Positions 23,873 to 36,057 of a stretch of DNA of 64,000 nucleotides are shown here, in pieces; the stretch's first letter is position 1; every line of letters begins with the position of its first letter. The notes beneath the pieces were generated by a model that was not told the DNA's origin, searched no databases, and saw only the letters and a program-made list of their open reading frames with translations. The stretch spans positions 5,333,324-5,397,323 of the forward strand of contig JABAKD010000009.1 of assembly GCA_012845835.1 (NCBI GenBank). Reading direction: 5' to 3'. Source of the stretch: Undaria pinnatifida. Taxonomy: Eukaryota > Sar > Phaeophyceae > Laminariales > Alariaceae. The translations under genes were made by a program, and so were the position numbers.

Positions 23873-26690
23873 GTTGATAGATCTCTAAAGGTATACACGT
23901 AGCTGGCGCGGGAAGGCGTGATGATGGCTCAAGACAGTGACACAAAACTCTTTCTTACATTATCCAGCCGTCGAGCCTGACTCGGTCTCATATGGAGCAA
24001 AACTACGAGTGCCAGCTCATGGCAATCATGCCGGAAAGCATCCGGCCAAACAGTCCCCTTCCACCTTATACATGAATCCCTTACCAACATACGGAACTCC
24101 ATGATAAAAGATGGATCATAACCGCCATGCTCATGAGGACAATCAACATCCCCCCTCCTCATTATACACGACGAGCACACTTAATATCCCCCCTGCTTGG
24201 TGCATGACAAGGCACGACATCGCAGGGTTGATACATCGTCATATCGTAATGAACTTATATCAAACTCAGAACTCCAACAAACTCAAAACCAAAATTCCAG
24301 TCCTCAATTCAATAAGTCCTCCAAGTCTCAAACCAAGTAATAATAGTCTCATGCTGCACACATCAACTACTCTCGAAAATCATTGCCAGGTGAAAACGAC
24401 AATGATTTTATTCTCGGAAATGACCAGGTAGAAACGGCGTCATCCTCGAAATTAGACACAGAAAACGGCCTTTTTCTTCGGATTTATGGCTCAATAAACT
24501 CTCTGATTATCCTCGATTTCCTCGAGATACTAGTGCTCAGTACGGGACCTACAAGCTGAACCAGGGAAAACAAACTCCGCATTATTATACGAAAACGCAA
24601 ACAACCGCAGAAACTCGATTTAATCGTACTCTGCACACTGCACGGCGAAAAGCTTCCCCCCTCCTCCGTGCACGATAAAATGTGTAGCACACGTAGCGGC
24701 GGGATGTTGCACTGCTAAAGAAACTCAAACTCGAATAACCAAATATCTCCCCCAAAAAATAAGCTCCCGCAAAACGGGGGTTCGCACGTCGATGTACTTC
24801 GAGTTCGACGTACACACTGGGTTTTGTGCCAGGTTCTTCGCCCCCTCGTTATGCTTGAAAACCACAATGTACGTCGTACCAAGCCCCTGGATAATAAAAT
24901 CCACACATACCCCGAGAACATCACCATCTTCATGGTTTCTGCCAGATTAAAACAGCATTGTCCAATACGGCGGTACCGACTCAAACAGACATAATCATCA
25001 ACTCGCGAAATCAAACCATAGTACCTCGTTATTCCTGACGAGTATGCATAACATCGGTGCTATACATATTTCAAGTAAGCATGCGGTAAGTCGGCGCGAT
25101 CAGACAACGCATAACCAACGCGTCAGCGGGACAATACTCAAGTCAACAATACTCAAGTCACGAATACTCGAACTAGACCGAACGCGCCTCTGCGCAGCTC
25201 GTGGTCTGTTCAATCTCGGGAGATTAGTCATTGGCCGAGATTTGCCATGCCAACAATAAACAATCCTCATCCTATAACAAAAACAAGAAAAACAATCAAG
25301 TCCATCTCAAGCAGGCTAACAATCAAAGTTCAAACAACACAATCACAATCACCCAGCATCACACCCATACATTTCAAACCCAATGCCTCAAGCACTACTG
25401 CTGGTGGTCCCTTCGCTGCTGCAGCCTTCTTCCGGTGTCTCATGGCATTGCCGCAGCACAGGCACTCCAGCCTATCCTCCTGAATGAAGCAGCCGTTCCT
25501 GGCGCAAGATTGACTCCACACAAGCAGCAGATGGATCGTGCAATCGAGCGATTAGATCGGCATAGGTTGAACTGCTCTTTTCATCAAGAATCCCTCGCAC
25601 ATGCTCAGTTGCCCTGTTTTCAGATTGCTCACCAAGAGCCCTCTATACGACTCATACCCGTCATACCTGCATGAATATCTTTAGCAATATCAGTATCGCA
25701 ATGCTGGAGTTCTCCACTCTTGAGCAATGATCCGCAACGCAGACAGTATCTGGGCGTATCATATACTCGAAGACAAGTCAACGTACAACGATCGCGCTGG
25801 TGTATCATTCGAACTCGTATCCTCTTGTATCGATAACTACCGACAGACATGCGGACAACACGGGATGTACAGCTGCTGGAGTACTGCATGCTGTTTCTAC
25901 ACTACATATGGGGAACGTCACACGTCAAAGACATGCCGCGTATATCAGTTGACGGCACTCTTGCCCCTTGACGAACAGCTGTCAAGGACTTATACACCCA
26001 TTACTGTAGTCCAAAAATATCTTGGCGGGGCAAAACTACTCTTTTAATGCCGATGCAAGTACAAAAATGCTTTGCATGCAAACGTAATCAAAGATGCAAA
26101 ACAATGCAGCAAATAAAGTACACATTTGTCGGCATTTCGACGACGGTTTGATATACCGACAACGTGCAATTTGCCAGTAGGCACATCAGGCAGCACCATG
26201 AACAGTGAGTCAGCAGCACCATAAACCAAGCAAAATCCCAGCTCGAAGGGCACTACTAGCAACACAGGTTGATCACTCCTGTACTGCTCATCATGCATAG
26301 TCTTCAAGGGGCGTGCTTGTATTTTTAGCATTGCTCGGCATACACGCGAAACCTTACCTCAACCCTACCCTAATTTTTGCAATCAATTGATTCACGCATT
26401 TTTCGTACTGCTGTACTCTGCTGTACCGATTGTAGGATATGATACAACATGTACTGCTGTGTGTGCATTCTTTCAGCATTTCACTTTAACGTATAAAACT
26501 CAACTCCGACTTACTGTGCCCTGCCCGGGCGCTCCGCCAGGCAGCCACAACACGGAATCAGACATGTTAGTGCTGCAGTACGTCTACTATATTATATCAC
26601 TTTAGTCATCCTTCACTCTCAATCACTCTCAATCTTGGGGGGTAGTGCGTAATTCTCAAATCAACATGAAACAAGCCCAAACGAAAAACA

Positions 26691-27660
26691 TCAGCAGCAA
26701 GCAAAATAACACGTGCCTGGTGCGGGCCTAAGCCCTCGGTGATGGCCCGTTGTTCGTTTCTCCTTCACTCGCGCTCGCTTTGGGCATCTCCTCCTTTTGC
26801 GCGCATGCTCCGACCCCCAACCGATGGTGCAGACCCTTCCACCAGTGCCCACCACCGCTCTCTCAACGTTGTTCCAGAATTCAAACGCGTGTTCCATCGC
26901 GCTCAAAATCTCCTCAACCTCTCTCCCGGCACCTGCCGGCCAAGTAATCCCATCTCTCCTTTTCTCTTCTCTTGTACAAAATAAAGTAGCCACAGATTCA
27001 GGCACAGGCCTGGCTGTACTGCGGGCTTGCAGACACAGTGGTAGCAGTGGTCCCAGCGGCGGCGGTGGCAGCGGCGATAGCAGCGGCGGCGACGGTGGCT
27101 TTGACAGCGGCGGTAACCATGACGGCGGCTGTGATGACGACGGTAGCGGCGGCGGCGGTGGCGGCGGCGGTTATGACGGCTGTTTCCGTGGCATTTCTTT
27201 TTTGTATGCGTAGCAATCCTCTGACGACTGCCTTTCCTGCAGATGGGGCGACTGGGGCAGCTGCTGCCTCTGCAACAACTGCTTCTCTTCAGCGCCTTCG
27301 CCACCAGCGCCATGCAGATCTACCAGCTTCGGCTCATGTTTGGCTTTGCTGGGACCGCGCAATTGCTGCTGGGGCGAAACATCCTTACTCTCCTTCTCTC
27401 TCTTGTCTCTCTCTCTTTTTTCTCTCATCTCTCTCTCATCTCTCGCTCTCTCTTATCCTCGACCAAAACCACTATTTCGTCCATTTTCCGCACCACATTA
27501 GCGTGAAGCTCGTGCTCCTCGCGGAGAAGTCGTAGTGCGTCATGCAACATCAACACCCGACAGGACCAAAACGAAGTCAGGCCATACACCTCTTCAGCAT
27601 ATGACGCTCGCAGGGCTGCCTCAGCGAGTCCGACCTCTCTTTCACGCTTCTGTAACGTTA
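26691..27660 (-). pseudogene. Protein-like minus-strand fragments, possibly F-BAR/coiled-coil
   Basis: From about 27660 leftwards a frame of roughly 70 codons is rich in charged helical residues ('AALRASYAEEVYGL', 'DALRLLREEHELHANVV'). That pattern weakly recalls an FCH/F-BAR helix pair. It breaks at a GA microsatellite near 27440. A second frame (27005-26691) contains 'REVEEILSAMEHAFEFWNN'. They may be exons or decayed fragments of one gene lying inside the 3.9-kb insertion. Family assignment is tentative. Confidence 0.3.
27045..27180. repeat. GGC/GGT-type triplet-rich low-complexity DNA
   Basis: Imperfect GCGGCGGTG-type triplets produce Gly-, Ala- or Thr-rich frames on both strands. No coding support. 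Confidence 0.8.
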
Positions 27661-27812
27661 TCTATATCTTGAGCCGTTTTATTTCCACTCTTACGTACTA
27701 CACACTAATGCCAGAATCCCCCGGATCAGACATGGCTCTTTCCCACCTCTGTAGGCTGGCCTTGGCTGCGCTTACCAATAGAAATCAACACGCTAACTCA
27801 CTAGTGTTTCCT

Positions 27813-28153
27813 TGGCACAAACGTACACGTTTAGGAGGGAACACCGAGACAGATATATCAGAAGTATCTTCCCTCGCGGAAGAGTCAAGAGCGTGGATAC
27901 TGACATGGAGTCTGTCAGGATCAGAAAATATTCCGCTACTAGTACTATTTCTGGTAGTACTATCTTTCGGTGCCGAATCCGCGTCAGCATATAAAAAAGC
28001 CGAGCTCCTGTTAGATGCATTAACAGTGGTACTGTCCCCTGGTGGGACTAGCGTGAACTCATCCAGACTTTCATCTACTCTACTCAACCTCTGTTGAGTG
28101 TGTGAAACACGATCTCTACTTGACCCGAGATCAAAGCTACCCAACCTGTTCAC
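27813..28153 (-). pseudogene. Gypsy pre-protease region (left arm)
   Basis: Mirror of 37777-38117: a Ser/Asp-rich spacer before the protease. It ends at the 3.9-kb insertion; the continuation is at 23872. Confidence 0.85.
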
Positions 28154-28898
28154 GTTCTGTATATCGTGGTCTACTTGCGACCCAAGATTAGACTAAAGAT
28201 ATGCTTCTCGCTTTCGAAATCCTGTATATCATTGTCTACTTGCGACATTAGATCAAACTTGGCCGAAAAACCGACACACTTTCCTTTTTCATGTGTCAGT
28301 GAAACACGAGAGGAACTGGGGGTACCTCTGCCGGGGTAACACCAAATACTCCGATGTTTCCTTGACCTGTTCCTGACACCGCTCGTGCGCTCGAAATTTC
28401 CATGGCATGTGTCCACTTCGGTTGATCAGCCGAAGGGGGTGCGCAAACCCCTACAGTAGTCTGCTTGCTCACTGCCATACTCGGTACATCCTTACCGCTT
28501 CGAAATCGTGCAACAACCAAGGGCCTATTTCGATCGTTACTACGTTTCGGACGGCCAAATCGCGTCGCATGATTACGAACAATGGGATTTGTGCAGAGAG
28601 GAGATGTTAAATTTACGCTCGAAGGAGTTCTGCGGTAATTACTTCCGTCACTACCTGGAAGGCGAAAAGATACTCTACGACTACTCTTACCGTTCTTAGA
28701 CAGATCGCATCCTGCCTCTTGGTACTCAACTGCAGCGTATAATGCAGTATCGACCGTATCTTGCCCCAGAATCTGGGACGCCTCGGGACTACCCCCTCGG
28801 TTATCGTATTTTTCAAATTTTCCAACCTGCTAAACTAGGGGGGAAAAACAAAACGACCGCGATGCTGGCGGCAAGGGGGCCAACTTGCCGTCGCACCA
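28154..28898 (-). pseudogene. Gypsy gag-pol spacer (left arm), multiply frameshifted
   Basis: Mirror of 37031-37776. Short frames without a recognisable domain. A one-base deletion near 28374, relative to the right arm, splits a frame that is intact there. Confidence 0.7.
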
Positions 28899-29159
28899 TC
28901 AGGGGTTGCGGCGGTTTCTAAGTTTTTGGGCCCACTGGCACAACTTTTGTTGCCAGCGGCGCCAACGTACTTCTACTTCCTGGGGTGATCCCTCCCCAAT
29001 TGAGGGATGTATAAGACCCGAACGATTCAAAAAATTAGAAGGGCAATCTCTCTCAAAATGATGTTCAGCGGCGCAATTCATGCAGCGGGGTCCAAACGAT
29101 TTTCGAGCAGCTTCTCGCTGTTCCTTAGAATCAAAAAGAAACGTAGAACGGGAAGTCAA
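28899..29159 (-). pseudogene. Gypsy nucleocapsid zinc knuckle (left arm)
   Basis: Mirror of 36770-37030. Contains the CX2CX4HX4C knuckle CMNCAAEHHFERDC. Confidence 0.85.
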
Positions 29160-29871
29160 ACGTATTGTTGGGTTTACCCGAACTGTGGCGATCTTTCCCT
29201 ACTGAAAATACATGGCCAAAATCGTCGTGGTCCACATAAAAATCGTCCGACGCTACCGACATCACCCCGGCGTGCTGTCTACTTCGGTATCCCGTATAGT
29301 GATGTGAATAAGATTGTAGAACCCCTAAACCCCGAGAGGAAACGGAGGCCCTCGTATTGTTGAGAGACAAGTCCTCTAAGACACGCATCAACTTGTCAAC
29401 GCTGTCCAAAGGTAGGGCTCTCAGATTCCTGTTGGAAAATATTTGAGCACCCAGACTGGCGTACTGATCGTCAATACATGTCTTGACCGCTATCTGAATA
29501 GCCCCCTCATCAGGAGCTACCTGTCCGACGCATCTCACATGTGAAACTAACAAACGCATCTGACCCCAGAAATCAGAAAACGGGGTTCCCACCTCCACGG
29601 TAAGATTTTGCAGAGCCTGCATGATGTGAGCTGGGGTAACATTGCTCAACCCTCGGCATAACGCGCGGATGACGTGCTCCAACACCACGGGACCCGGTTG
29701 CTGGGCATCCAGCATACGGCCGCCTTGGGCAAAGGAGTCAGCAATCATGCCTTTCATTTTAGAGGCCTGCGGGTCAGTGTTGCGAACAGCAAGGGACACA
29801 TGGCGTTTTAAACAAGGTTCCCAACCCCGTACCCAAATAGTAGGATGCGTATCCTCACATGCTACCCTCAT
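29131..29871 (-). pseudogene. Gypsy gag capsid-like frame (left arm)
   Basis: Mirror of 36058-36798, 246 codons, differing by three amino acids visible on comparison (Leu/Val, Asp/Gly, Asn/Ser). Confidence 0.8.
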
Positions 29872-30272
29872 AATCCCGACAGACTATCTTACCGCGGAGG
29901 TAAATTGAACGCGGAGGTAAATCGAACTCAATCTGCCGCGTTATGATTAGCATCAAAGGGGAGTGACACCACGGGCATCAACACTTGTGTGTTCATGTTA
30001 GCGTACGCTTTAGCTATCGAGGCAGCGTGGTTGGAGTTGGCAGCATATTGGTCAGATCGGGAGGGGTTCTTCTCCTGCTTGATAGCGGGAGTATGAGCAG
30101 GAGGAGAAGGGTCGGTTTCTTGCTTAACTACCGAGGCAAATTGTGCATCTGCACCGACCGGCGCAGCATCCGCGGGCACAGAAACCGATGCAGGGGCTAG
30201 TCCCCCGCCGACACCCAACCCAGAACAGTTCCCCCCTGCTCTATTATTCTCTTGCTCAACTACACTACTTCG
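29872..30272 (-). pseudogene. Gypsy gag linker (left arm)
   Basis: Mirror of 35657-36057. A Pro/Ala-rich linker of about 100 codons, bounded by a stop codon on each side. Confidence 0.7.
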
Positions 30273-31496
30273 TTATACCTCACCCGACGCATCCCCAAAA
30301 TTACCGTCTCCCAACCCGGAATCCCCGCACCTTTTTCGCCCACGCCCCCGGAATGCCGGCTGGCGGTTGACGGCATCACCTGCATCAATGCCTGGCCCGC
30401 ACCGGCTCAGAGGGCCTTGCGGCGCAAATGAACCGCTTTGAGACAGATGTTCCGGCGCCGGCAACAGCGGAAGCTGAGCAGACGGCTCAGCCACTGGAAC
30501 AGGCGGGGGCGGAAGCGGCATAACGGGCGGAGCCTGGACAGCAGGCGGCTGTGGAAACAACTGCCGCATGTGCCCATCCACCAGTAAAACGATGGACTCA
30601 TCCGACATACCCGGGGAAGCCTCCTTTACCTTGTTAAACAAGGATAGCCGCTGCATCAGGGCATCATCAGGTGCGGCTGTAGGTGCTCCCGGACCCGCTG
30701 CCACAGGAACAGCGGCAGTGGTCGCAGTGACCGCGGTAGCCGCAGAGGGTGCCGATGCAGCTGCTTGAGCTGCACGAGCTGCCTCCGCAGCAGCCCGGTC
30801 GCTGGCGGATTTCTCCGCCAACTCGCGACGGGCTGTAGCACTAGAGAGCAGAGATTTCTGCTCTTGGACCTGGAGGTCCAGTGCTGCAGCCTGAGCCGCA
30901 GCGCGTTGCGCAGCGTCACGCTTGCTGCGCAGGCGCCGCAGCTCACCCTCCGCACTCTCTTCGAGAGCGCGTGCATGAACCACATCCGCCGTACTGGCAG
31001 GTGCGGACGCAGGGACCGGCTTGCCAGCGCCAACCGGACGCCCAGCCGCCGCCGGAAGAGTCAGAATAAAATCCGAGGGCGGTGGCTTATTGGTTACCGC
31101 CCCGGATGACTCACCCTGTACAGCAGGAGTGGGGGACGGAGGGTCATCGGCAGACGCCAGAGCAGCGTAAGGGTTATGCGTCGCTAAAGCTACATGCTGG
31201 TCAGGCAACGGGGAAGCATCAGGGGACATCGTGTCAAAGTCGTTACGGGACAAAGAAAGAGCCAAATTGGCACTACTTTCCTCTTCTAATTCCTGCTCCT
31301 TTTTTAGTCCTGATTGTAATTGATCATGCAACTTACGGGCAAATAGTTCGTCCGATGACACATCCGCAGTAGAGCGCACAGGTTCGACCCCGTGGCCCCC
31401 ACGGCGCGGGAGGTCGGCAACGCGGACAATCCTACCACCCTCCCCGGCGACCGTGGATGCGGTAAAATTTACATCAGCTAGAGAGAGTCCTATGGC
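30273..31496 (-). pseudogene. Gypsy gag central, coiled-coil frame (left arm)
   Basis: Mirror of 34433-35656. Identical frame structure, including the final stop. Confidence 0.8.
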
Positions 31497-32208
31497 AAAA
31501 AAAAATCTCTCCGAGGGAGAGTCCCGTCATGCCGTATGAAAGGGCAGCATCGCGCTCAGCGCGAGATTCCCTAAACGAAAATTCGGCATGCTCGTCCCCA
31601 CCACTCACCCGGCCGCCGGTAGGCTGGACGGGTGGAACAGCGGCGGGGCCCTTCCCCGGTCCCGCCGGCTTGAGATCCGGAGGGGGAACCGGCGCTCCCG
31701 CCGTCGCAGCGGAGGCCACATCTAGGTAAGAGCGACCACGCGGGCGGGGAACATCGACAGCCGGGGAAAGAACGAGCGGGGGAGGGGACGGGACACGATT
31801 AACCGAGGGAGGAGACGGAATGCTTTTCTCGGTAAGCACGCGAATGGGTGCGGTACGCTGCGGGAGCCGCGGTGCAGCACCTGCCCTGCGCTGGCGCCCC
31901 GGGGAACGCGGGCTACCACGTGCGCTCCCCTGGCGCTTCCCTCCGGCGCCTCGACCGCTCGTACCGCGACGAGCCATCTCAGAGAGACGGGAAACGCCCC
32001 TAGTGGACGCCCCCGCTCGGGTTGATTCGGCGGAACCGCTAGGTCGGTCCCCAGGCGAGTCAGGAGCCGAAAACGACTCCATAGCACGCGTTTGGGCGCG
32101 AGTGCGCCCCATGTTGAGCGTGAGGGTGTGCTGGACACCCTCTCTCGTCTCCTGACTCAACTCACCCTTGACGGACGCGGGCGAGCCAGAAGCAGAATGA
32201 GACGACAT
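31474..32208 (-). pseudogene. Gypsy gag N-terminal basic frame (left arm)
   Basis: Mirror of 33721-34455. Overlaps the next gag frame across a run of nine A on the plus strand (31499-31507). Confidence 0.8.
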
Positions 32209-32957
32209 TTGAGCGCTGAACTGAGGAGCAAAAGAAGAGAGAGGCTGCCGACGACGCCAGTTTGGTGGAGGTGGTTATTGCTGGGCTGATCCTCACTAAA
32301 TGCGGAGATCTGTGATGCAATTACCGTCACCCAAATGAACAGATTCTTCTCTCTCTTGCAGTAGCTCACATTTCAAGGCACAAGGTCATTTTTATCGTCT
32401 TTTTATTATTACTTATGGTTGGATGAGATCGGGGGACGAGGTGCAGTGACAGTGGGGGGGGCGGTGACCCTGCTGCGCTATGCACTCAGTTGTTCCGAAT
32501 ATACTCTTCCCTAAAGATGGGGTACTCAACGGGTGCCTCACCTTGCCTAATAAAGCTGTCCCGTGCGAGCAGTCTAGCTTCCAGACATCCTATACTAGCT
32601 TATCATGTCTCCTGCTGGTAACGACTCTCAGAATCAGCTCTATTCTGCAAGGGTATCTACGAGAACACTGCTGTTCGATGGCCTACTGCTGTACAAGTTC
32701 CCACATACTCCTGGTAGATCATCTCTTTGCTCCGTGCTTACCGTAGCTCGGACTCCTTCCTACGCTCACTCAGGTTGTTGTACCGCCCCGTTTTACCGCA
32801 TCTGTTATTCCTAGCCTATGATTGGCCCATTTAAACATAATAATCCATATTGGAAGACCCACAGAATTCGTACTGAAACCCTTGGCTCCCCAATACTTGA
32901 ATCAAGTAACCTTGATTCCTTACTTAATCCAGGGGATTTTCCAATTTCACCACAATT
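32209..32957 (-). repeat. Gypsy 5' leader / presumptive 5' LTR (left arm)
   Basis: Mirror of 32972-33720, non-coding. See the right-arm entry. Confidence 0.55.
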
Positions 32958-32971
32958 TCCAATTTCGCCAC
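32958..32971. other. Palindrome centre (14-base spacer)
   Basis: The spacer plus its flank is a tandem duplication of an 18-base unit: 'TTCCAATTTCACCACAA' is followed by the same unit with one A-to-G change, then by TTGTGG. Without that duplication the two arms would meet in a perfect palindrome around CCACAATTGTGG. Confidence 0.85.
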
Positions 32972-33720
32972 AATTGTGGTGAAATTGGAAAATCCCCTGG
33001 ATTAAGTAAGGAATCAAGGTTACTTGATTCAAGTATTGGGGAGCCAAGGGTTTCAGTACGAATTCTGTGGGTCTTCCAATATGGATTATTATGTTTAAAT
33101 GGGCCAATCATAGGCTAGGAATAACAGATGCGGTAAAACGGGGCGGTACAACAACCTGAGTGAGCGTAGGAAGGAGTCCGAGCTACGGTAAGCACGGAGC
33201 AAAGAGATGATCTACCAGGAGTATGTGGGAACTTGTACAGCAGTAGGCCATCGAACAGCAGTGTTCTCGTAGATACCCTTGCAGAATAGAGCTGATTCTG
33301 AGAGTCGTTACCAGCAGGAGACATGATAAGCTAGTATAGGATGTCTGGAAGCTAGACTGCTCGCACGGGACAGCTTTATTAGGCAAGGTGAGGCACCCGT
33401 TGAGTACCCCATCTTTAGGGAAGAGTATATTCGGAACAACTGAGTGCATAGCGCAGCAGGGTCACCGCCCCCCCCACTGTCACTGCACCTCGTCCCCCGA
33501 TCTCATCCAACCATAAGTAATAATAAAAAGACGATAAAAATGACCTTGTGCCTTGAAATGTGAGCTACTGCAAGAGAGAGAAGAATCTGTTCATTTGGGT
33601 GACGGTAATTGCATCACAGATCTCCGCATTTAGTGAGGATCAGCCCAGCAATAACCACCTCCACCAAACTGGCGTCGTCGGCAGCCTCTCTCTTCTTTTG
33701 CTCCTCAGTTCAGCGCTCAA
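32972..33720 (+). repeat. Gypsy 5' leader / presumptive 5' LTR (right arm)
   Basis: Non-coding 750 bases before the first gag ATG. It begins near TGTGGTGAAATTGG at the palindrome centre, so the two elements may meet at LTR ends of TG type. I found no second copy beyond the integrase and could not place a tRNA primer-binding site, so calling it an LTR is inference. Short frames inside it appear on both strands only because of the palindrome. Confidence 0.5.
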
Positions 33721-34455
33721 ATGTCGTCTCATTCTGCTTCTGGCTCGCCCGCGTCCGTCAAGGGTGAGTTGAGTCAGGAGACGAGAGAGGGTGTCCAGCA
33801 CACCCTCACGCTCAACATGGGGCGCACTCGCGCCCAAACGCGTGCTATGGAGTCGTTTTCGGCTCCTGACTCGCCTGGGGACCGACCTAGCGGTTCCGCC
33901 GAATCAACCCGAGCGGGGGCGTCCACTAGGGGCGTTTCCCGTCTCTCTGAGATGGCTCGTCGCGGTACGAGCGGTCGAGGCGCCGGAGGGAAGCGCCAGG
34001 GGAGCGCACGTGGTAGCCCGCGTTCCCCGGGGCGCCAGCGCAGGGCAGGTGCTGCACCGCGGCTCCCGCAGCGTACCGCACCCATTCGCGTGCTTACCGA
34101 GAAAAGCATTCCGTCTCCTCCCTCGGTTAATCGTGTCCCGTCCCCTCCCCCGCTCGTTCTTTCCCCGGCTGTCGATGTTCCCCGCCCGCGTGGTCGCTCT
34201 TACCTAGATGTGGCCTCCGCTGCGACGGCGGGAGCGCCGGTTCCCCCTCCGGATCTCAAGCCGGCGGGACCGGGGAAGGGCCCCGCCGCTGTTCCACCCG
34301 TCCAGCCTACCGGCGGCCGGGTGAGTGGTGGGGACGAGCATGCCGAATTTTCGTTTAGGGAGTCTCGCGCTGAGCGCGATGCTGCCCTTTCATACGGCAT
34401 GACGGGACTCTCCCTCGGAGAGATTTTTTTTTGCCATAGGACTCTCTCTAGCTGA
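33721..34455 (+). pseudogene. Gypsy gag N-terminal basic frame (right arm)
   Basis: 244 codons, rich in Ser, Arg, Gly and Pro, without a catalytic motif. It is the first frame of the element. It ends in a different frame from the next gag segment, the switch lying in a run of nine T (34424-34432). In the next frame translation continues as 'AIGLSLADVNFTAS' without a stop, so the two were one protein or are joined by frameshifting. Confidence 0.75.
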
Positions 34456-35656
34456 TGTAAATTTTACCGCATCCACGGTCGCCGGGGAGGGTGGTAGGAT
34501 TGTCCGCGTTGCCGACCTCCCGCGCCGTGGGGGCCACGGGGTCGAACCTGTGCGCTCTACTGCGGATGTGTCATCGGACGAACTATTTGCCCGTAAGTTG
34601 CATGATCAATTACAATCAGGACTAAAAAAGGAGCAGGAATTAGAAGAGGAAAGTAGTGCCAATTTGGCTCTTTCTTTGTCCCGTAACGACTTTGACACGA
34701 TGTCCCCTGATGCTTCCCCGTTGCCTGACCAGCATGTAGCTTTAGCGACGCATAACCCTTACGCTGCTCTGGCGTCTGCCGATGACCCTCCGTCCCCCAC
34801 TCCTGCTGTACAGGGTGAGTCATCCGGGGCGGTAACCAATAAGCCACCGCCCTCGGATTTTATTCTGACTCTTCCGGCGGCGGCTGGGCGTCCGGTTGGC
34901 GCTGGCAAGCCGGTCCCTGCGTCCGCACCTGCCAGTACGGCGGATGTGGTTCATGCACGCGCTCTCGAAGAGAGTGCGGAGGGTGAGCTGCGGCGCCTGC
35001 GCAGCAAGCGTGACGCTGCGCAACGCGCTGCGGCTCAGGCTGCAGCACTGGACCTCCAGGTCCAAGAGCAGAAATCTCTGCTCTCTAGTGCTACAGCCCG
35101 TCGCGAGTTGGCGGAGAAATCCGCCAGCGACCGGGCTGCTGCGGAGGCAGCTCGTGCAGCTCAAGCAGCTGCATCGGCACCCTCTGCGGCTACCGCGGTC
35201 ACTGCGACCACTGCCGCTGTTCCTGTGGCAGCGGGTCCGGGAGCACCTACAGCCGCACCTGATGATGCCCTGATGCAGCGGCTATCCTTGTTTAACAAGG
35301 TAAAGGAGGCTTCCCCGGGTATGTCGGATGAGTCCATCGTTTTACTGGTGGATGGGCACATGCGGCAGTTGTTTCCACAGCCGCCTGCTGTCCAGGCTCC
35401 GCCCGTTATGCCGCTTCCGCCCCCGCCTGTTCCAGTGGCTGAGCCGTCTGCTCAGCTTCCGCTGTTGCCGGCGCCGGAACATCTGTCTCAAAGCGGTTCA
35501 TTTGCGCCGCAAGGCCCTCTGAGCCGGTGCGGGCCAGGCATTGATGCAGGTGATGCCGTCAACCGCCAGCCGGCATTCCGGGGGCGTGGGCGAAAAAGGT
35601 GCGGGGATTCCGGGTTGGGAGACGGTAATTTTGGGGATGCGTCGGGTGAGGTATAA
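34433..35656 (+). pseudogene. Gypsy gag central frame with coiled coil (right arm)
   Basis: Open from 34433 to TAA at 35654-35656; the first ATG is at 34550. Contains an Ala/Glu/Arg-rich helical stretch (about 34970-35170) predicted by eye as coiled coil, then a Pro-rich segment. The terminal stop is shared by both arms. Confidence 0.75.
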
Positions 35657-36057
35657 CGAAGTAGTGTAGTTGAGCAAGAGAATAATAGAGCAGGGGGGAA
35701 CTGTTCTGGGTTGGGTGTCGGCGGGGGACTAGCCCCTGCATCGGTTTCTGTGCCCGCGGATGCTGCGCCGGTCGGTGCAGATGCACAATTTGCCTCGGTA
35801 GTTAAGCAAGAAACCGACCCTTCTCCTCCTGCTCATACTCCCGCTATCAAGCAGGAGAAGAACCCCTCCCGATCTGACCAATATGCTGCCAACTCCAACC
35901 ACGCTGCCTCGATAGCTAAAGCGTACGCTAACATGAACACACAAGTGTTGATGCCCGTGGTGTCACTCCCCTTTGATGCTAATCATAACGCGGCAGATTG
36001 AGTTCAATTTACCTCCGCGTTCAATTTACCTCCGCGGTAAGATAACCTGTCGGGATT
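35657..36057 (+). pseudogene. Gypsy gag linker (right arm)
   Basis: Same frame as the preceding segment, beyond one TAA codon. It is open to TGA at 35999-36001 (end 'NHNAAD'). A 17-base direct repeat of TTCAATTTACCTCCGCG follows (36004-36037). Confidence 0.65.

Larger units (their letters stand above)
23873..27808. mobile_element. 3.9-kb insertion of unknown class in the left gypsy copy
   Basis: The right copy has an uninterrupted site here (about 38117-38120). Flanks suggest a short TCCT duplication (23869-23872 and 27809-27812), but it is only four bases. I see no LTR, transposase or RT motif and no clear terminal inverted repeat. The interior has low-complexity A/C-rich DNA (25240-25400), GGC-type triplets (27045-27180), a CT/GA microsatellite (27390-27455) and minus-strand protein-like frames (26691-27660). 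It could be a non-autonomous element that carries host sequence, or filler DNA from break repair. Confidence 0.6.
21340..32957 (-). mobile_element. Left copy of a Ty3/gypsy-like retrotransposon, broken by two insertions
   Basis: Minus-strand counterpart of 32972-39443. Segments in element order are: 32957-27813 (leader, gag, start of protease), 23872-23528 (protease), 22309-21661 (post-protease) and 21660-21340 (start of RT). The gaps are filled by a 3.9-kb insertion (23873-27808) and a hAT-like element (22310-23519). At each gap the flanks abut exactly in the right copy. RT homology stops near 21340; the later RT and integrase are missing. The inner segment is nearly identical to the right copy, while the outer segments differ clearly more. 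Confidence 0.9.

Noticed and set aside
34557-35786. Open frames antisense to gag in both palindrome arms
   Set aside because: They occur twice only because the arms are copies. They have no domain and oppose well-organised gag frames.
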